From contig NC_079519.1 in the NCBI RefSeq assembly GCF_000801105.2, positions 9,360,668 through 9,424,667 on the forward strand: DNA of 64,000 nucleotides, written 5' to 3'. Every line of letters starts with the position of its first letter. Position 1 is the first letter of the stretch. Below are positions 60,465-64,000 of the stretch, one piece after another. The position numbers and the translations under genes are program-made. This DNA is from Raphanus sativus. Taxonomy: Eukaryota > Streptophyta > Magnoliopsida > Brassicales > Brassicaceae. The notes beneath the pieces were generated by a model. The model was not told where the DNA came from. It searched no databases and saw only the letters and a list, made by a program, of their open reading frames with translations.

Positions 60465-62422
60465 TGTAATGACCCGATTTCGGCCACAGAGTTCGTTAGC
60501 ATGCTAACGCCCATGCACTCACCCAAAGGTCTAATATTTGTCTATAAATACCAGCTCATCTACTTTGTTTTCTCCACCAAGTTATCAAGAAAAGTTTTAG
60601 AGAGAGATAGTGAGTGGAGTTGTGATCCTTTTGCAGAGAGAGTCGCCTGAGGTCGTCGCCGGAGCCACCGTGTCCAGTGATCTCGTCCAGCCAGTCACCA
60701 CCGTAATCCCCTTAGGTAACCGCCGGAAACCCCTTGCATTTTAGGTTTAGTTTCGGCCGTTTTAGTAAATCAACCATAACTCCCTAACCGTTGCGAATTT
60801 CTTGCATGCAAGACCACCATCGCGTTCCTCTCGTCGAGACGAATCCGTAGCCACCAGAATCGCCGCAATCGGAGCTCAGACGAAGCCGTACGCGCCTCCA
60901 AAGTTGGGTCGTCTCCGCCACACCGGATCACCGCTTCGCCGCCGCCGGAAATCGTCTCCGCCGCCGGCCACCGCCGTTCTCCGCCGCCGGCCACCGTCGT
61001 CCTCCGCCGCCGCTCCGCCGACTCTCCGCCGTGCTCCGACGCTCCGCCGTCGCCGCCGTTGACCGCCACCGGTGACTCGCCGGCGACTCGGCCAACTCGG
61101 CTGAGTCGACCCGGTGAGTCAACTCGGTGACTCGGTTAACCGGTCGGTTTGACTGTTTAAATCAATTACGATTTGGTTAGGGTTGGTTAGAGTAAACCGG
61201 GCGGTTAAAATCAATTTGAAATCGGTTAAGGAAAACCAATTGGTTAAATCAAATTGATTTCTGGTCAAAGGTTGACCGGGTTGACTTTTGACCAGCGGGT
61301 TGACTTTTCTTTAGGCGCCCGTTTTGAGTCGTTCGAAAGGCGTTTTGACTCGAATTTTCGCCATGGTTTCAGATTTGGAGTCTATTTGAGCAGCTGGAGT
61401 TCATAGATACCACTTCTCTTCATTTGCTAAGGTGAGGGTCTATTCCGTAAATCCCGTACCAGTATAGAATTCTTCCTATCGTAGTGTAGTCTCGAAACAT
61501 GATATGTCTTTGTGAATTGAGTCTGTTTGATTGTCTTGTTTGTTTATTATTATTGATTGTTAAACCGGAAATAGGATAATAGAGGATTCAACGATTGAGT
61601 GAATTGATTGATGCTAAGAATTGTTATACATATGTAAATATATATATAAGCGAGTCCATGTGTGGAGATTGGCGGGGGTACAGAGACGTTTGTACTTACG
61701 ACGCCTATGATTGAGGAGATTGGCGGGGGCACATGACGTCTGTGCTTACGACGCCTATGATTGTGGAGAGTTGCGGGGGTACAGAGACGTTTGTACTTAC
61801 GACGCCATCAGGTTAGCGGGGTACAGCTTGGACCACTGTATTACGACGCAAAATGGAGTGTATATATCTATATCCTTATGAGGAAATGCGGGGTGCAGAG
61901 AATATATCTATGTGCTATCATCGCATTGGTTGTAGCATGTCTAAGTGCACTAGACATATATTATTTGTTTGTGTGGTGTAATAGGCGCCGTGTTTGTTTC
62001 ATGTTAGAACTAGACTTCCATAGTGGGAGTTCTATTTACTCAAGTCTGTGCTTTGCGGTTTAGTTTTCCATACCTCACTGAGCGACTCCCCTGTTGCTCA
62101 CCCCTCTTTCTTTCCCCTTTCAGGTGAGACCGATGAGCAGGAGTGACCATATCGGACTAGTGCTACTATTTGGGCTCGTGGGCTTTATCGTTTTATCCTT
62201 TATCGTTATTGGGCCTCTAGGCCTTCGGACTTCTATCGTTTACGCTACTTTCTATATTTCAGAACTTCGGACTTATGTTGTTATTTATATTTCGGATTTG
62301 ACTTTATGGTATGTATTTGATTTTATGATATGACATGGATTTTATTATTATTATTCCCGCTGCGCTATTATTTATTTTATCTCGAATTATTTTATTATTA
62401 TTCGGAAGTGGCGGTCGCCACA
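60465..62422 (+). repeat. 5' LTR of retrotransposon (copy 2)
   Basis: 1958 bp from TGTAATGACCCG to CA, matching 43402-45367 apart from small indels and a shorter, altered CCG-rich part near 60895-61030. Confidence 0.88.
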
Positions 62423-62426
62423 GTTT

Positions 62427-62439
62427 TGGTATCAGAGCC
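62427..62439 (+). other. primer binding site, tRNA-iMet (copy 2)
   Basis: TGGTATCAGAGCC, as in copy 1. Confidence 0.93.
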
Positions 62440-62630
62440 GTGTTCCATCCCGGCTCTGTCCCGGGATGGCGATTTTGGAGACTCGGTTTTTATTCGGTTT
62501 TAATCGGTTTTCAAATGTTTATGGGGATATGGGGATTTTAAAAGTAAAATAAAATAGCACATTTCCGTTAGATATCACTCCTTTAATTGTTGGTTTTAGT
62601 CAGAAGTTAACTCGTTTGCCTTCATTTCAG

Positions 62631-64000
62631 ATGCCGCCGAGGAGAGCTACCCGTGCTCAGATCGCTAGAGATGCTAGAGAGGCTCAGGATGAGCATGTTC
62701 AGCCCGCAGTTCCGCAGCCCGTTGCTCCGCAGATTGATCAGGATCATGAGACAGATGATTCAGGAGTCAGTTCAGCAGATTGCCCAAGAGGCAGCCAGGC
62801 AAGCCGCTCAGGAGGCTGCCCGGGTAGCTGCTCAGGAGGTTGCTCGACAGATGGCTGCAGCTCAGCAGGTTCCGCAGGGTCCTCAGATTCATGTGCAGCA
62901 GGGTCCGCAGATTCATATGCAGCAAGTTCCGCTAGTTCAGGTCCAGCATGATCATCAGGTTCCAGCTCAGCAGGCCCCAGCGCCACAGTATCCGCAGGTT
63001 CCTATTCAGCCAGTTCCAGGTGTCTTTCATGTTCCGCCGCCGCCACCCGTCATTCCAGTGCATGTACCCGAGGTTGATGAGACATTTATCAGGGTGTTGT
63101 CACAGATGAAGTATGTGAACTTGGAGCATTTCAGTGGTACCACGGACCCTACACTTGCTCACGATTGGAGGCACAGTTTGGATAAGTGTTTGAACACTAT
63201 CTCATGCCCACCAAGGCACAAGCTTAGGATTGCTGAGTTGTATTTACGCGGAGATGCAGCAGTATGGTGGGATGGAGTGCGAGTGATGCACCGTGGCGAG
63301 ATGACTTTTGATGATTTCATGTATGCATTCAACAAGAAGTATTTTCCAAGAGAAGCTTTGGATGAGAAGAAGAACGATTTTGAGAGTTTGAGGCAGGGTG
63401 GAAAGTCTGTGAGAGAGTATGAGCACGAGTTTCGCCAGCTTCACCGATTTGCGGGTAATGGTATGGATGAGGAGGATCTGATCAGGAGGTTCTTAAAGGG
63501 GATGCGAGTGGAACTTCGCGGTAGGTGCAGTATGGCCACCTATACCAGTTTGGAGGATCTGGTAGAGAAAACAGTTGTGCAGGAGAAATGTATGGCAGAG
63601 GAGCAGAAGTACTCCAGGGCAGTTCAGCCTAAGTCCGGAGGATCTTCTTCCTCTCAGAAGAGGACTTGGGAGCAGACCGGGACACCTCGTTGTGGGCGTT
63701 GTCGTCGCCATCATTTTGGAGAATGTTTCCAGTGTTCTAACTGTGGTCTGTTGGGACATCTTTTGAGGGATTGTTGGAGGCCTCCGCGCGCTCAGGTTGG
63801 AGCGCCAACAGCACCAGTAGCCGCTAACAGGAACTGTTACGGGTGTAACCAGCCAGGTCACATATTCAGAGATTGTCCGAGGAGGGGCAATGCAGCACTT
63901 CCGCCGCCACCAAAGCGTTTAGCCATCGCTCCACGTGTGTTTACGGTTGGAGAAGCAGAGGGAGCCGAGCCGATAGCGGGTATGCATCCTTATCATACTT
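62631..64000 (+). pseudogene. gag of LTR retrotransposon (copy 2), partial
   Basis: It starts MPPRRATRAQ at 62631 and shares the frameshift of copy 1 near 62755. From there the frame is open without a stop to the window end, about 415 codons. It spans the Gln/Ala-rich region, the Retrotrans_gag domain and both CCHC knuckles ([26 protein letters not shown]). It lacks the extra breaks of copy 1. Confidence 0.85.

Larger units (their letters stand above)
51305..64000 (+). repeat. copy 2 of the ~17-kb segment
   Basis: Near-identical to 34241-46949. Single-base indels are dense in the first ~700 bp after the gap and sparse at 52800-54900 and through the WD40 gene. It is cut by the window end within the gag-pol region. 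Confidence 0.97.

Overview
This is nuclear DNA from a flowering plant of the mustard family (Brassicaceae), most likely a Brassica-type species. The genes have spliced exons and the intergenic DNA is AT-rich and full of transposons. Four host genes are recognisable, all on the plus strand: CNGC4 (1014-6127), a DUF1223 protein gene (12458-13793), a WD40-repeat protein gene (37982-41268, again at 55041-58326) and the 5' part of PORA, the protochlorophyllide oxidoreductase A gene (42917-43401, again at 59982-60464). From memory of the Arabidopsis chromosome 5 map, these match At5g54250, At5g54240, At5g54200 and At5g54190. The block is therefore collinear with Arabidopsis, but the genes expected between DUF1223 and the WD40 gene (including the MYB49 position) are absent and about 24 kb of transposons lies there instead.

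Layout. 1-6127: CNGC4 and its 5' region, with a 731-bp hAT-type element in intron 2. 6219-6712: two Stowaway-like MITEs. 6790-11741: a repeat region built on short palindromes of the GACGACTTAC/GTAAGTCGTC type, with a ~580-bp fold-back, a 20-bp tandem array that reverses orientation, and a nested hAT derivative with a BED-finger relic. 12458-13793: DUF1223 gene. 14432-22826: an L1-type LINE on the minus strand, split by a 2157-bp CACTA element. 23405-25331: a probable solo LTR. 25332-37900: AT-rich DNA with Helitron-like ends, a hAT element (27237-28042), old tandem repeats and microsatellites. 37982-43401: WD40 gene, a Harbinger-type MITE and the 5' end of PORA. 43402-51204: a Ty3/gypsy chromovirus (Tekay-like) LTR retrotransposon sitting inside PORA exon 3, cut off in its 3' LTR by a run of 100 N.

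From 51305 the sequence starts again at a point equivalent to 34241 and repeats the same genes and retrotransposon to the window end (equivalent to about 46949). The copies differ mainly by single-base indels, denser near the two edges of the gap. The simplest reading is an assembly artefact, two overlapping contigs or haplotypes placed in tandem, rather than a true 17-kb duplication. Several apparent frameshifts in one copy are absent from the other and should be treated as consensus errors.

No previously undescribed biological system was identified. The most informative items are the PORA disruption, the suspected false duplication, transposon nestings that can be dated by their target-site duplications, and the unclassified palindrome-rich repeat.
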